Shown one piece after another: positions 1-12,465 of a stretch of 64,000 nucleotides of DNA (position 1 is the stretch's first letter; every line of letters begins with the position of its first letter). Source of the DNA: Tigriopus japonicus (lineage: Eukaryota; Arthropoda; Copepoda; Harpacticoida; Harpacticidae); assembly GCA_010645155.1 (NCBI GenBank), contig CM021317.1, positions 5,221,123 to 5,285,122 on the forward strand, given 5' to 3'. The position numbers and the translations under genes were made by a program. The notes beneath the pieces were generated by a model that was given only the letters and a program-made list of their open reading frames with translations, did not search any database and was not told the DNA's origin.

Positions 1-600
1 GTCGAGTTGTCCTGTCACCGCCACTATATAATCTAGTACGAAAGCTTTTACTTTGCTAAACTGCAGATTAAAGCAAGCAAATAACTTAAAGAACCTAAAG
101 ATTGAAAGGAACTCTTCAATTGGGCAATGAATTCATGATCATAGTGTCTGTTCGAAAGTTATGAATGTACACTGATCCGATATGAAAAGATATACTGAAG
201 CCATAAATATAAAGCAAGTTATTCTTTGCAGCAAGCTAAATCTAGGGCAGCCAATGTCCCCAGGGCACTCATATGAAATACTTATTGAAGATGAATATGA
301 TAGATTGCAATAAATTCCCAGATTCTTTTTGTTTGCTCGACCAACAAGCCAACTGGACAATGTCAAAGAACGAAAGAGACCCTCAATCTGATTGAATGCC
401 GAGACATTTGGAAAGAAACTTCCCAGAGAAATGACCGTCGAGAGTTTGTAAGAGAGCTATTGTTTGTCAATGTCACTAGGCCTTTTTTAGGGGGCTAAAC
501 TATTGACCTTAGCCATGAAACAGTACCAACTCCCATTGTCAGATTACTTCAAACGCACTTCCCTATGGCCCTAAAATCAAGCAAGTATTATTCATTCTAG
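1..600 (+). other. Intron of the AMT gene; no exon seen
   Basis: This stretch precedes the splice acceptor TTCATTCTAG at 591-600. I see no coding exon, RNA gene or repeat copy in it. The upstream exons of the ammonium transporter should lie outside the window. Confidence 0.6.
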
Positions 601-2381
601 GAACTGTGGCCTTGTGTGCCGGTTGCAACGTGTACCAATCCTGGGCAGCAGTGGTTGTGGGCGCTTGTTGCGGTCCGCTATTTTTATACTCGCGGTATTT
701 CCTGCTAAATATGACTATCGATGACCCTCTGGATGCCATTCCTGTGCACGGGATTGGTGGCCTTTGGGGGGTTATCGCCGTTTACATCTTCAAGGCTGAC
801 GGCCTCATCATGACTGGATCTAGCGAGGCCGCGATTGGATTGGCATGGAACTTGATTGGTCTGGCCACCATCATCGTTTGGACCGGTGTCATGTGCTTTG
901 TGATGTTCTACATCTTGAAGAAGAACCAAATGCTCCGAGTTGAAACCGAGCACGAGTTCAAGGGTGAGTTGGCCGAAAGTTTCCCGCATTGTAAACTTGG
1001 ACTTAGTAGGCGATAATTTTTCTGCAATTTAATCCGCTTCAAGCGTGCAGGATGAATATAGGTAAAGAGGAACAAAGGCTAAAGCAACAATGCATGATTG
1101 GAAGTTGAATCTTTGGAATATAATGGCCGTACGAACTTTGGTTTTGAAGGAGGGAAATGTAAATTTAGAAAATCCAAGGCCAAAGTTTCATCTGTTGTCG
1201 GAATTTTAAGCAGCCAATAAAGACTCGGAAATTTGATTCAAGTTTTCCTCTTCAGGTATGGACCTATTAAAGCATGGAGAGTCCGCTTATCCTGCTGATG
1301 CTTGGGTTGAAGCCCAATACATGAAGGATGGAGGAGTCGAGGTAAGAGACAAAAAATGGAAACCCTGCTCCAAGGCCAAATTTCGGCCTTAAATCACTTG
1401 GTAACAAAGCCGTGGGCCCGTCTTTTAGGGCTCTCAAATTACTCGGCATCCATGGCTAAAAGCAACCCTAGTTTTTTTGTATACACCCAAGAGTCCCACT
1501 GATAAATTGGAGACATTTAAGTGGTCTATATCCTCTACCTCTCGAGTCTCTACCGGGTTCATAGAGCAGAAAAAGGACAACAAAAGGAAACTTGCGTTAG
1601 GCAACTTATGAAAGAATTGTTCGCACACACGTCTCTTTCTTCTGTCCATTTATCTCTGGCTACTTGGCCACTTCAAATGGCTTTGATGATGTCACTTGAG
1701 AGTAAACGTACCTTGGGGAAATTCCAGGCCAAATGCGCAATCATCTTCCACAAGAAAACTTTTTGGGCCTTCAAAGTAGGAAGCATGTTTGTATTGGCCC
1801 TCAATCCTTTGTGCAAACAATTTCATGATGAATCTTATTCTTTTAACGCTGCACAGGAAATGTTTCTAGTGAGTCTTGTAAGTACATACTCTGAGCCTTG
1901 TCTTTTGTCACAGGAACATCGGGATCCTTTCTCTCTCTACATGTTGGTCGGAGTTGCCGTAAACTATGACAAATGACCACTTTCCTCTACTTTTACAGAC
2001 CTCAGTGCCCAATGGGAACGACGATGCCGTCGAGCCTCCGACCAAAGACAACAGTCGCGATGGTTTGCCACCCAATATGAAATTCTCTCGAGCTGCCTCC
2101 TACAACAACCCTCATGAGATGTTCCCGTCGGCATCGAAACTGTTCTCTGGCATGAACAGCGTTGCTGGAAACGTCACGATTCAGAAGAAGTCTCCCAAAA
2201 ATTCGAGATCAATCAGTGTGACTGGTGCCAATTCCCTCTCCACTTTAGGCGAAGAAGGTAAGAGCCACAGCAATATTTCAAAGCCCTTGAGAAATTATAA
2301 CCGAAGCCTTACCCTTTTTTAACAGATGAAACAGAGACGGGTACAATTGAATTTGCATTAGTTAGAAACACCCATACATAG
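601..2381 (+). CDS. AMT: Ammonium transporter (AMT/Mep family), 3' exons
   Basis: These are the last exons of an AMT-type ammonium channel, a plasma-membrane protein that moves ammonium or ammonia. I place exons at 601-963, 1256-1341, 1999-2257 and 2326-2381 (stop TAG 2379-2381). All have GT..AG borders and the codon phase is kept across each junction. Exon 601-963 encodes two to three membrane helices, including DDPLDAIPVHGIGG, whose His matches the second pore histidine of the family. The second hydrophobic stretch ends at FYILKKNQMLRVETEHEFKG. The 1256 exon gives MDLLKHGESAYPADAW, typical of the cytoplasmic tail of animal AMT proteins. The remaining exons are a Ser/Asn-rich tail that is hard to check. 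The 5' part of the gene is missing. The family is sure; the exact last exon is less so. Confidence 0.88.
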
Positions 2382-4012
2382 ACAAAGCATGATCATTTCA
2401 GAGTGACACTACTTTGAAAGTATTATGAGACCAAAAGCGTCACCCTGTAATCTCCCGATAATCAATTAGAGATTGACTTGATGTTCCATAAATACATGTT
2501 TTAAATTTAGAAAGCAAAAGTATCCTATGGTTTTAGAATAGAATCCCTTCAGAGTTGCAGATACAAAGCAACAATAGATTTATGACCTTCGCCCCGTAGT
2601 TGATTAAATGACCTTGCTTAACTTTGTTCGAGCCCGGACCACTGTCGTTTGTAATACAAAGCAGTTGGTTTCGTTCAACAACAAAGTTAATGTTAGCCCA
2701 TCAAAGGTAATGATGACCCACCTCTTTTCTAGGAACTGCTGAGGAAAAAACGTCCCTGAAGTGAACTCCCAAGTGGATTGGAACGACAGAATGAATCCTG
2801 AATGCCGCCCAGACTTTCAAGTTTCAAAGTTTCCGTAACTTACGTTTTCCATGGACATTACGTCAACAACCACGCTCAAAGAATTATCAACCTCTATGAA
2901 CGAGTAGAAATCAAGAATATAAAGATAAATATGCAAATAACAAGGTCATATGTATAAGTGAAATGTGAGAAGCAAGCAACAGGAGGAGTTTCTATAGGGT
3001 AAATGAACAACTTACAAGTTCCTTCAAATAATATTTTCGCACGTTGTCCAATATCTTGAGTGAAAAAAGCGCTGATACTTTTGGTTTAAGTTTAATAAAT
3101 GCCAGAAAAGGCATCAGGTGTAGGTTATTGAAATCAGACTTGGATCGGTTACTTTCAAATGGCTTTGATTACTTCCTTGTTAAATGTGACCAATTCAATT
3201 TGTTTCAAATTCTAAATTGCTCTACAACTCTAAGCTAAAACAGAAAACCAATTTCAAAATAAAAGTGCAATCACAACTTAACTGGTTTTAGTGAATCAAA
3301 TCTTTCAAGTGCGATCTGTCTTACAAGACAGACTGATTCGGAATGGAAAATCAAGTGAATGTCTTAGAATCTTGAGAAAATATGGCATTATCATTTGTAT
3401 AGGCGCTAATCTGATTGTTCCTCAAATTCGCCGGAGATATTTTGATTAAAGGTCAGATGTTTGGTTCTCACTCTATTTTGATGGGCGCTCATTTGAAAAA
3501 GCAGCCTTTGCACATCCAAGAAACTTGCTCCCGTTCATTGTACCTAAAATATTAAGTTGCATATCTTTCATACATAAACTGTATCTTAATACATGTTCTA
3601 TAGTTTTGGAATAAAGAATGATTCTGTGGATAGCGTGTGACATGTTTCCTCAATTTCACGGTACCAGGAATTCCATTTATGTATAAGTATATATGTATTT
3701 TCTTAAGGAAAAGTCATGCAAAACATTTGTGTATATAAATGACAATTCGGTCCTTACGATGGTGAACCAAAAATCCAACACAATACATAACTTGGTCACC
3801 GAAAAAGAGAAAAAGAGAGTGGAGGAGGGGATTTATTTCATTCAAGCTCGACATTTTGTCCTATTTGAACAAAAGGAGGTATAATAAGGGCTGATCATTA
3901 ATCAGTCATATTATTGGTGTGACGTTCTAATCTTTTGTATTGTAACCTCCCAATCAGCTAATGCTGAAAGGGCCGTATCAAAACTAGATCAGTCTGTCAC
4001 TCATCTAACAAA
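2382..4012. other. Intergenic DNA, nothing recognised
   Basis: AT-rich sequence after the AMT stop codon. The short open frames here lack protein-like composition and splice context. I see no RNA gene or repeat copy. Confidence 0.5.
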
Positions 4013-4267
4013 CGCAAAACAGCTTACAAAATTTTGCATCATCTGTAAGCTGTGAACATCTCTTTCTTGTTTTGATTTCCATAGAGTGACCGCACATCAT
4101 GTGATGAAATATGCCTCCCCTGTATCGTAATTGAAGACGAGCTAGATAAAACAAGTTTTTTCAACAGCCGAAAACTCGAACCCTTATTTCTTACAAGCTG
4201 CTTGAACAGTTTTTCTCTTTGTTTTGATACTGTCGTTTGATCAGCTGATGCAAAGTCAATCCACGAA
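4013..4267 (-). repeat. Dispersed repeat, copy 1, with a conserved open frame
   Basis: About 255 bp closely matching 39966-40226 in the same orientation. On the minus strand this copy is open through the repeat, with a protein containing KQREKLFKQLVRNKGSS and SSHDVRSLYGN. The second copy preserves the same frame almost throughout but has one TCA-to-TAA stop. Frame conservation between diverged copies suggests a coding part of a mobile element. I do not recognise the protein. Confidence 0.6.
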
Positions 4268-4439
4268 TTACTACAAGACTGAGCTAGCATTTTGAGCATA
4301 ACAATTTACAATTATTTTGGTTTCAAAAGTAATTCAGTACAATTCAAATTACTTTATTTTCTAATTTAATTAATTACAATTACTTGGAAATGTAATTGCA
4401 GAGAGGATTTATTACAAGTTATCACAGTTAGGAACCTTA

Positions 4440-4834
4440 CCGGGTGTTTCAAAAGAAGCCGAACGCCTTATTATTTCGTCTATAGCTCGTGATTGAAAGC
4501 ATATATGAACCTCCCTTTCATTGAATATGATTGACCAAAGTCTTGGCTTGAAGAGTCAGAAAAAGCAATTTCACCCTAGTTTGGTATTTAAGCGACGACG
4601 ATTTTTCCAGAGAAGGGACATTTTTGAAAACAGAGCGTTCGTGACTCCGACTTTTTTCTCCCTTCCGAAATTTGGCTCCAATCGACAATAGGGCGACATA
4701 AAGGGAATAAAGTCATAACTATTTTAAGAATTGTCATCTGCTGTATGTTTTTGAGCCTTACACATTTTTTGTGTGACCAACGATTTCCGAGTAACGGGCA
4801 TGGTTTCCTGTTCCGTTCCTTATGAATCACCCGG
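4440..4834. mobile_element. Mariner-like MITE with TA duplication
   Basis: A 395-bp element with imperfect inverted ends (left CCGGGTGTTTCAAAAG; right end in reverse complement CCGGGTGATTCATAAG). It is flanked by TA at 4438-4439 and at 4835-4836. No transposase is recognisable inside; the 80-residue minus-strand frame at 4588-4830 matches no family I know. Confidence 0.55.
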
Positions 4835-5412
4835 TACTTGGAGATGTTATTGCAATTACAATTACATCATAGGTCTGGTTAGCATCCACATTTTTCTTTA
4901 TACTGAGAGGTTTTTTTGTCAAGAGACGTTATAGCCCGAATGTAAATAATGTAAATAGGTCAGCAGGAAAAGTATTTCTTATATCGAGTACATTTGTGAC
5001 TGTAGATGGCGATAATGGACCCGAAATTTTGTACCATAGGAACTAGTTTTTTGATTGTTTTAGGCATTCTTGTGAAGGAGATGTACTCAGGGGGTTTAAT
5101 CGAGAACGTTCTCATTGTCAGACACAACCTTGAGTTTATCATCAAAAGAAGCTTGAAGGGCACTCAACAAATGTTTGTTGAGGCATGAACATATTATTGT
5201 ACGCACATTGCCGAGAAGTCTGGATTAGTCTCTGAGCCGCTAATTTGTGCCACTTTCTTTTTCACACAAATACTTTGGAGATAATCTTCTTAATCGGTTG
5301 ATTGTAAGCTACTTTGGGAGGGGTGTTCTTTAAAACAAAAGGATCCAAAAGACCACGGAAATGGATGTAACTAAGGCCAATTATACAAGGTTGTTTAATA
5401 TCATTGAACAAT

Positions 5413-5665
5413 CAACCTATTTTCCGAAGACTCTTCCAATACGAGAGATGTGTCATCCTTCTGATGTTCCTAGTGAAACTTCTTTGGACCCACTCATCCT
5501 TTTGCAAACCTGCCGACTCATTGGAGCCAAAATGGATTAGGCCTATTCAAGATGAGGCTAAACAATCGACTTGTACAGAATTAGCATCTTAACACTATTT
5601 GAAATGCCTTCCCCACTTTCAATTGGATATAATCATCGAACTTTCCATCTTCTTGGATGACAACT
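5413..5665 (-). pseudogene. Non-LTR retrotransposon fragment (RT C-terminus)
   Basis: This region aligns by eye with the better-preserved reverse-transcriptase tail at 46742-47185, for example over the segment reading CCTTCCCCACTTTCAA. It has internal deletions and no intact frame, so it is a decayed copy of the same non-LTR family. Confidence 0.6.
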
Positions 5666-5788
5666 GCTATTTATCTTTTTATCTATTTATTTTTTACTAT
5701 ATAACTTTTATCTTTATCTTTTATCTAGATAAGATAATTGAACGGGTCTGACGTTAATAATGCCATTAACTCGGAACTCCTTCAGGAC

Positions 5789-5812
5789 GTTTGGGTGTTA
5801 TAACACCCAAAC
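5789..5812. repeat. Perfect 24-bp palindrome
   Basis: A perfect palindrome with half-site GTTTGGGTGTTA. The surrounding sequence (ATTAACTCGG...TTCAGGACG) resembles the TTAA-flanked mini-element at 10602-10673, so this is probably a rearranged relative of it. Confidence 0.6.
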
Positions 5813-6177
5813 ACTATTCTTCTTTTAAATTGATTTTCTGCCGCCCCGGGAAATTGTAACGTTTTTTCAGTTAAAAAGCGCTACTCATGAAAGAAACACT
5901 TTCATTCTTGTTTTGAAAGTTTGAAATTTGAACGAAATATAACAAAGTTACGTAAAGAAGAATTCCGGAGGTTATTCTTTTAGATTCCTAAATAATAAAG
6001 CTGTTGTCAAATTAGTTGTACTATACTAACTAGGTTGCCCTTTTATATTATAATACTTCGCAGGTTCTTGCATGTGTGGGTGAAGTTTTAAGTCTTTTTA
6101 CATCACAGTTTGTGTACAGTCACACTTTACACTGACTTTAAGTCAGTGACCTAGACCAATAATACATCATTAATAAT

Positions 6178-6931
6178 AAGGGCCACCAGATACATGTGAA
6201 TTACATTTTACAATATAATTACTAAAATCTGCGATTTTTGTCCAAAATTACATAAATGAGGAAAAAATTAAATAAATGTGCAAAAATTGCCTGTTTTGAT
6301 ATGGAAAATTGTTTGATTTCACGTCAAAGTCAAGATAAAGAAGCAAAAAGATAGCGTTTTTTAATTTTTAACAGGTATATTTAGTTAATCTTCAGGCCCG
6401 CTGGGTTGTTATAAATGGTATTTTACATTGTAGTCACAAACAATGTGCATTTTTTGTCGAAAAATACAAAAATAGGGAAAATTTCGAACGAATGTAGAAA
6501 AAATGCCTCTTCCGTTGAGAGTGATCAACAAAAAGGATGTCCAAAATCAAAATTAGAATAGAAGCTGTTATACTGTGACAATTGCGACAAAATATGGTCA
6601 TTTTAGCATCTTTTCCTACCCATGAAATAAAATTTAGATGATGCAAGTACATAAAAGGGCAGTTTTTAGGCGATATAGTGAGAAAATTATTTTTAATAAT
6701 ACCAAAAAATCCAATTTTGTTACGTAATTTCTCAAAAAAACACCAAAAATAATACGTTTCGGCAAAATATTTAGCATAAATTTGGTGGCCCTGATTGTAA
6801 CACACTGTTTTAATGTAAACAATGAGAAAAGGCTTTAAAAACAAACTTACCAAACAACCAAAAAACTACCAAAAAATCCGATTTCATGACATTTTTTGGC
6901 AATTTTTTTTAACCAAAATTTGGTGGCCCTG
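6178..6931. mobile_element. Probable non-autonomous hAT element
   Basis: The right end in reverse complement reads CAGGGCCACCAAATTT and the left end reads AAGGGCCACCAGAT. The flanking octamers are TTAATAAT (6170-6177) and ATAATAAT (6932-6939), 7 of 8 identical. The motif TTTGGTGGCCCTGAT also occurs internally at 6779-6793. No transposase is seen. Confidence 0.45.
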
Positions 6932-7374
6932 ATAATAATACATACACCCACATGAAAGAAAACGTATCTCCTTTTCTTTTTCTTGCCCCTTTTTTACGCA
7001 CATCAGTTCATCTCTTTCCTTTGTCAAAAGCAGAGTACTGTACATTGGTTATTAAGAGGTTGGGCTCTTTGCAACCTCATTAACTTCCGTCGGTTATTTC
7101 GATCGTTTCTAAACTCTTTTTCCGAGCCTCAAGTGTACAGACGATACAGGTTTTGTACCTTCTCAGTCAGACTGACTAAATCGGGCACTGGAATCGTTGG
7201 AACAAACCTTGGCTGTTGTCAAGGTGTCAAAAACTCCCACCAATAAACAGAGCGACTCTTTCGTTACAACCATTCCTCAATATCAAAACCTATAAGGTAA
7301 CATTTCCACGCAAGTTTATTTATTTCATAATTTTATATCGTCTTTGTTTTCATAACAGTGGCCATTGTCTCATA

Positions 7375-7818
7375 ATGAGCCAAAATCCGAGGAATGAAGA
7401 GGTTAGAACCTCTCAAGCTTCATCCAGGTTGGTAATTCCCGATGTAGATTTCATTGGAACAGCTCCAGAAGACGATGATGAGATGCCAGAGGTCTCCACT
7501 TCCGGTTATTGTGGCACAAATCGAAGAGCTTTTCGACAAAATGGGTCCAACGAAAACCAATCGAATGCTCGGACTTACAGTATATCTTTTCGGGTGAGAC
7601 TAATTGTTGACGGTTTTACTTTCTTTGACATATTTTGAGCTCTTTTATTGGATGTTTTAGGAAGATGGAGGGAGTTACATTGAAGAGATTGGAAGGGGAC
7701 AACGTCAGAGAATAACAGATCAAAGGCAGAGGTTTAGGCGAAATTCTGTGACCATAACCAATCGAATGGCTGCTGATAGCTCAATGGTTGATGAATCTGC
7801 ACCATTATTGTCTCAAAG
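7375..7818 (+). CDS. Zinc transporter (ZnT), N-terminal exons 1-2
   Basis: Exon 1 is 7375-7593 (ATG at 7375, start MSQNPRNEEVRTSQASSRL). Exon 2 is 7661-7818 (EDGGSYIEEIGRGQRQ to SAPLLSQ). A possible 5'UTR acceptor (CATAACAG) lies just upstream of the ATG. Exon 2 ends with two bases of a codon, and the exon at 21208 begins with one base, giving AGT (Ser) at the join. The total CDS with the later exons is 1641 bp, exactly 547 codons. These exons encode a hydrophilic, probably cytosolic N-terminal extension without a recognised domain. Assignment to the ZnT gene rests on strand, phase and absence of another partner. It could be a separate gene, because the intervening intron is 13.4 kb. Confidence 0.6.
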
Positions 7819-10601
7819 GTAAGCTAGTTTCTTTCTTTACCAACTAGACAATTCAGAAATGACCGTGAGATCTAACTTCACATCTTTCTTCTCTGTTTTG
7901 ATTTCGTCCGTTATTGCTTCCTCGTCTTTGAGTGGTTTTGAATTTGATTGTCGGTAGAAATACTTGTTTTTTTTTTCATTCTCAACAATGCATCAATCAA
8001 AAAGTTTTGTTGACCAAGTAAGCCAATCTGATTTCCTGTTTATAAGTGCTACCTTTTTCAATACCGTCTTCCTTTGTATTCGTAAGGCATCTCGAAAATG
8101 AGTTATCAGGTGACCTGTTCGACTGCTCATTCTTTTCCAGACACTTCCGTATTAAGATAGTGATCAAAGATAGCGGTTCATCGTAATGCTACTTGTATTG
8201 ACTTAGAATTGTAGTATTGACTAACTTGCTTAGTTAAAAAATATCAAAACCAAAGCAAGTTAGAGAGTGCCGTCCGTGGAAAGAAAAGTTCAGGGTATCT
8301 GTTAAAAAAGCATATGTAAATCTAACATCTTACTTAGGGGGGTTTCGAGGTCTTTTAAGATTTCCGTGTAATGTCTTGAAATTAGTAAGATCTGTAAACA
8401 ATATTTAGCAAGTAAATACTTCTGTCAATTTTGATCAATTAAAGATATTCTAGCAATATTTCAAGAGAAACCAACACAATGTAACTAAAAATGTATAATT
8501 TCTTAGTTGTGTAATAATGAGGTCGAAAATTTGGTGTAGCTAAAAAGGGAAATTTACGTTTTTATCAGAATTCTACTCTCCAGTCGCGACAAAAGAAATG
8601 AGCAATTGCATGCATCAACATGATTCAGACCTCAAATTAAGGGACACATCTGGACCTCTAAGATACTTCATTAGGCCTGTTTTTTATGAAACATTTAGCA
8701 AATTCAGCAATTCCAAGCACATTTCTAATTCCTACATTCGGCATTTTAAGCATTTTCATTTCAAAAATGTTCTCTCGGTTATTGGATGGACAAGTTCAAG
8801 TACTAAGTTTTTTGTTGATTTTTTGATGCATTTGCGCAAGGTCTGGCATGCCCTTTGAACAAAAGCTTAAGTCAAATGCTTTTATTTTTTCGTATTTTGT
8901 ATATTTGGTGTAACAACGTGTTAGTGGTGGCAGATCGGAGCGACCCAAAGAGAACGGGAGAGTGATGAAGCGCGTTGTTCCTTGCGAATTGGAAATGTCT
9001 TTAAGAGTCAACTTGCCTCTAACATAATGTTTGGCTTTAGAATCCTGATGGAATTAAGTCTATTTTCAATGTGGTCACATCATTTTGCAGCCTTTTTCAT
9101 TGCAACTACCAATTCACTAAAAAAAACCTGAATATTTACTACCACAAAGTACAAGGAAAGCAATTTCTTCATAAAGAATCTCCAAAAAGTACCCCCCTGG
9201 TTTTTGAGAATAAGATCAGGGATCCCATAACAGATATGGTGTTTTGTTTGAATTTTTAAACGTTTCAGACAATTATATTAATATTGTGTGATTTAGTGTC
9301 CCTTAGAGAATAGCTGACTTGGAAACATGCTAACTAGAGACAGGAAGTTCAGACGAATAAAGCTGACGGTCTTATTCCGTCAAAATAGACGGAAAAAGAC
9401 GAATAAAATTGCCCGATTTGACGAAAAAAGACGAATAAAAGGCTTCATTAGACGAAACAAGACTGACAAAAACAAAAAAGACGAAAAAGTCGAAAAAAAC
9501 TAACTTACACGGCAAAAAAGACTTTTGACTTGCTTATAAAGAGGATAAAAAGAGGATTAAAACTGCTGCCCAAAAAGTAGACAAAAAGTGTGGCCCAATT
9601 GAGGGGAACAGCTACCCCCTAGTGCAAAACGGCAAAATCAACAAAATTAACAAACAGAAAAGTGCTGAATGAGCAAGGAATGGTCAGTGGTACATAAAAA
9701 TTAAGAAAATCAAGAGCTCAAAACCGCCCTTATTTCAACGTTTTCAATAGAGCAATATTTAGAAGCAGGTTTGCTGACACATTAATGGAACAGTGTAATC
9801 AAGGTTTGTAGCCGCTTTTTTAAATGTTGCGCTGGGGCCTCGCTCCCAGTTTTTTCCGCCTGTGGTAGCTTGGAAAAAGTGCGAGTGGTTCAGTTAAAAG
9901 TTATTTATCAGACTTATGTTAAACCTATTGTCAAAATGAGCACAGAATTGACCAGGGTAGAGACATATGTAAGTCATCAAACAACCGATCTCAAAATTGG
10001 TTGGTGAAATGTTGAGCATTTTGGGATCTAAAACGATGATCTCCAGTTCTTGACTGCATTCAGTGATGGCAAATGAATGAATGTCGTGCTTCTGCCACCA
10101 AGCAAAAATACTTGCAGAAAATGGCAGAACTTCATGCAAAAGAGGGAAGACTTTCTCTAACTAATCAATTGAACTTTTTTAGTCCTAACCATTCCCTCTC
10201 AAACTAATTTTGGATCTTCAACATAGGATGAAATACTAGCGTTTGTGGCAAGGTTATTAAGAGGGGCAACGAAAATGATGGAAAGGAGCAGACCTACAAT
10301 GGAACTTTTGTGGAATGAAGAATTTTGAATGAAGGTTACAAAAATCGCCACTAGATGGAGGCAAAACAGGGCCAAATTCTCTTGATTGCAGATCTATCCT
10401 CAACTTACACTTGTCAAAATTGTAGCTTTCATCTAAAAGTGGATTTCTCTTCATATTTCAAGTCTTTTAGAGCTCAGCTACGACATTATTGCGTTCAAAA
10501 ATCAAAAAGCCATATTGAGTAATCACAAACTACGGCCAAAGACTAAATGGAAGCGCCCACAACTGGTTCAGGTTGACTTTGGAAAGTGTTCAGGTACTTA
10601 A

Positions 10602-10673
10602 GTCTTTCAGGACAATTGGGTGATGTAACACCCAAACGCATTACATGTTTCTTGTTCTTTCGTCCTGAAAGAG
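10602..10673. mobile_element. 72-bp TTAA-flanked mini-element
   Basis: Flanked by TTAA at 10598-10601 and 10674-10677. The inverted ends are GTCTTTCAGGAC on the left and, in reverse complement, CTCTTTCAGGAC on the right. The TTAA target suggests a piggyBac- or Kolobok-type MITE. It carries the TGTAACACCCAAAC segment shared with the palindrome at 5789. Confidence 0.5.
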
Positions 10674-12146
10674 TTAACAATGTTTCAAAGATTCCAGGAA
10701 CATCCTCCACATTTTCTACACAACTTATGTGAAGAGGATATCATAATCGAAAATGCATCCATTCCCAAACCTATTTTGTCACATATTTTTTTTGCAAAAA
10801 AGACTTATAGCTGAAGATCATCACATCTAAGTTTAAAAATATCAACGTTTTGTCGTCAATCATTGACCTCTAAAAACAGGGATGAGTGGATATTTTAGAG
10901 GGTGGAGGTTTGGGCTAACTTCACTGCCATCATGAACAAAGTCATCTACAGGGTGTACCACTTGAAAACTGGCCTAGGAAAGTATATTTGAGTAAAATGT
11001 ATTTTTCTTAGAAGCACCTTGTCAATGAAATTCGCCTAAAAGAAGCAAGCTTATGCCTCTTTTTTATCCATTCTCAGTTTCGAAATGTGTCTTTTTGGGG
11101 GGCAAGATTATTTTAACATTATTAATTTGCAGTAAATGTTGCTCCCTCCTTTTTGGGATCTCAATCCTTATCCACTTTCCAATTGTAATGGCTTCCATGA
11201 GAGAGAAAATAGTAAGGTGCAGATTTCAAGTTGCTATATGCAGTTTTCAGCCATTTTTTTTAAGATGAGAAAAAAGAAATCAAAGATTTAAACTCAAAGA
11301 GCCATAGGGGGAAAAATGGACAAATACAAATGACATCAGTATTGCTTTACCCTCAAATTCGAAAAATACAAGTTCATGTCATTTCATTTGCTATTTTAAG
11401 GTTTCCAGCTATTGTATTAGTCATTTTTAATGTTTCCATACGCTGTATGTAGGTCTTGGGCGCTTCGTTTTTTTGCCATTTATTTTCAACCTTTGACATT
11501 TGATAATAAAAGCCAATCTTAGTGCCTTTATTGCAATATTGACAACTATATGGACAGATAGAAGGCACCTATGCAGAATGATTCCATTGATATATTTTAG
11601 GCCATTTTCATTTTCTTTGTTCATTTTAATATGGCACACCCTGCAGACGCACTTTCTAAGCTCCCTAATTGAGAAGCGACTCTCTCTTGCTTATCGCGAT
11701 CAGGAAAATTGAAATGTGCATTCACCTGGCTCGCAACTGCTTGATGCTAATATGTCCAGTCGTACCCCAGAATTATGCATCTCCTTGACTTCTAAGTATC
11801 AGAAGGCTAAAAAGCTGGATCTTACGAGACATGAGATATATATATCACGTAGTATTGGTAACATTAAAGGCCAACTCCAGCTAAAAATGACCAAAACTGG
11901 GTGTGGAGTACTTTCAATTTGACAAAAGTAATGGCATGCTTATTCTTCAAGTCAATGATTTGTCGCACAATTTACGAGTGTTCAGTCGGACCCAATCAGT
12001 TATAACATTGGCTTGTTTTAGATCCCAAAATAGTCAACATTTCATCAACCAATTTTGAGATCGGTTGTTTGATGACTTACATATGTCAATTCTGTTCTCA
12101 TTTTGACAATAGGTTTAACACAAGTCTGATTAATCACCTTTTAGCT

Positions 12147-12465
12147 CAGGGGTTCTCAACCTTTTTCCGGGGGATACCCATTTTGGCAAGGGAAATATCC
12201 GATTTACCCCCCTATGTAATGACCAATATTACAGCGTTTTTGGGCGCTTTAATGTGACTTTTGTATTTGTTTCTGTGAAGCAAGACTGGAAATTCGTGGT
12301 TCTGTGGCGCTAAATAAATATGTCAAAATACGTGAAGAAGAGAAAAACGTGCAACATTGGTCGAAAAACCCCAAGTTTTTTCCAATTTTTCCGGACACAA
12401 ATTTACCCAACACAAAGTCAAATTTACCCAATTTTGGGTAAATACCCATAGGTTGAGAACCCCTG
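12147..12465. mobile_element. hAT MITE nested in the long inverted-repeat element
   Basis: A 319-bp element with matching 16-bp inverted ends CAGGGGTTCTCAACCT and a perfect 8-bp target duplication TTTTAGCT (12139-12146 and 12466-12473). The end sequence is of the classic hAT type. It interrupts the right arm of the 9335-12926 element and is therefore younger. Confidence 0.9.

Noticed and set aside
4588..4830. 80-codon minus-strand frame inside the TA-flanked MITE
   Set aside because: No transposase motif, and it ends at the element terminus by chance.
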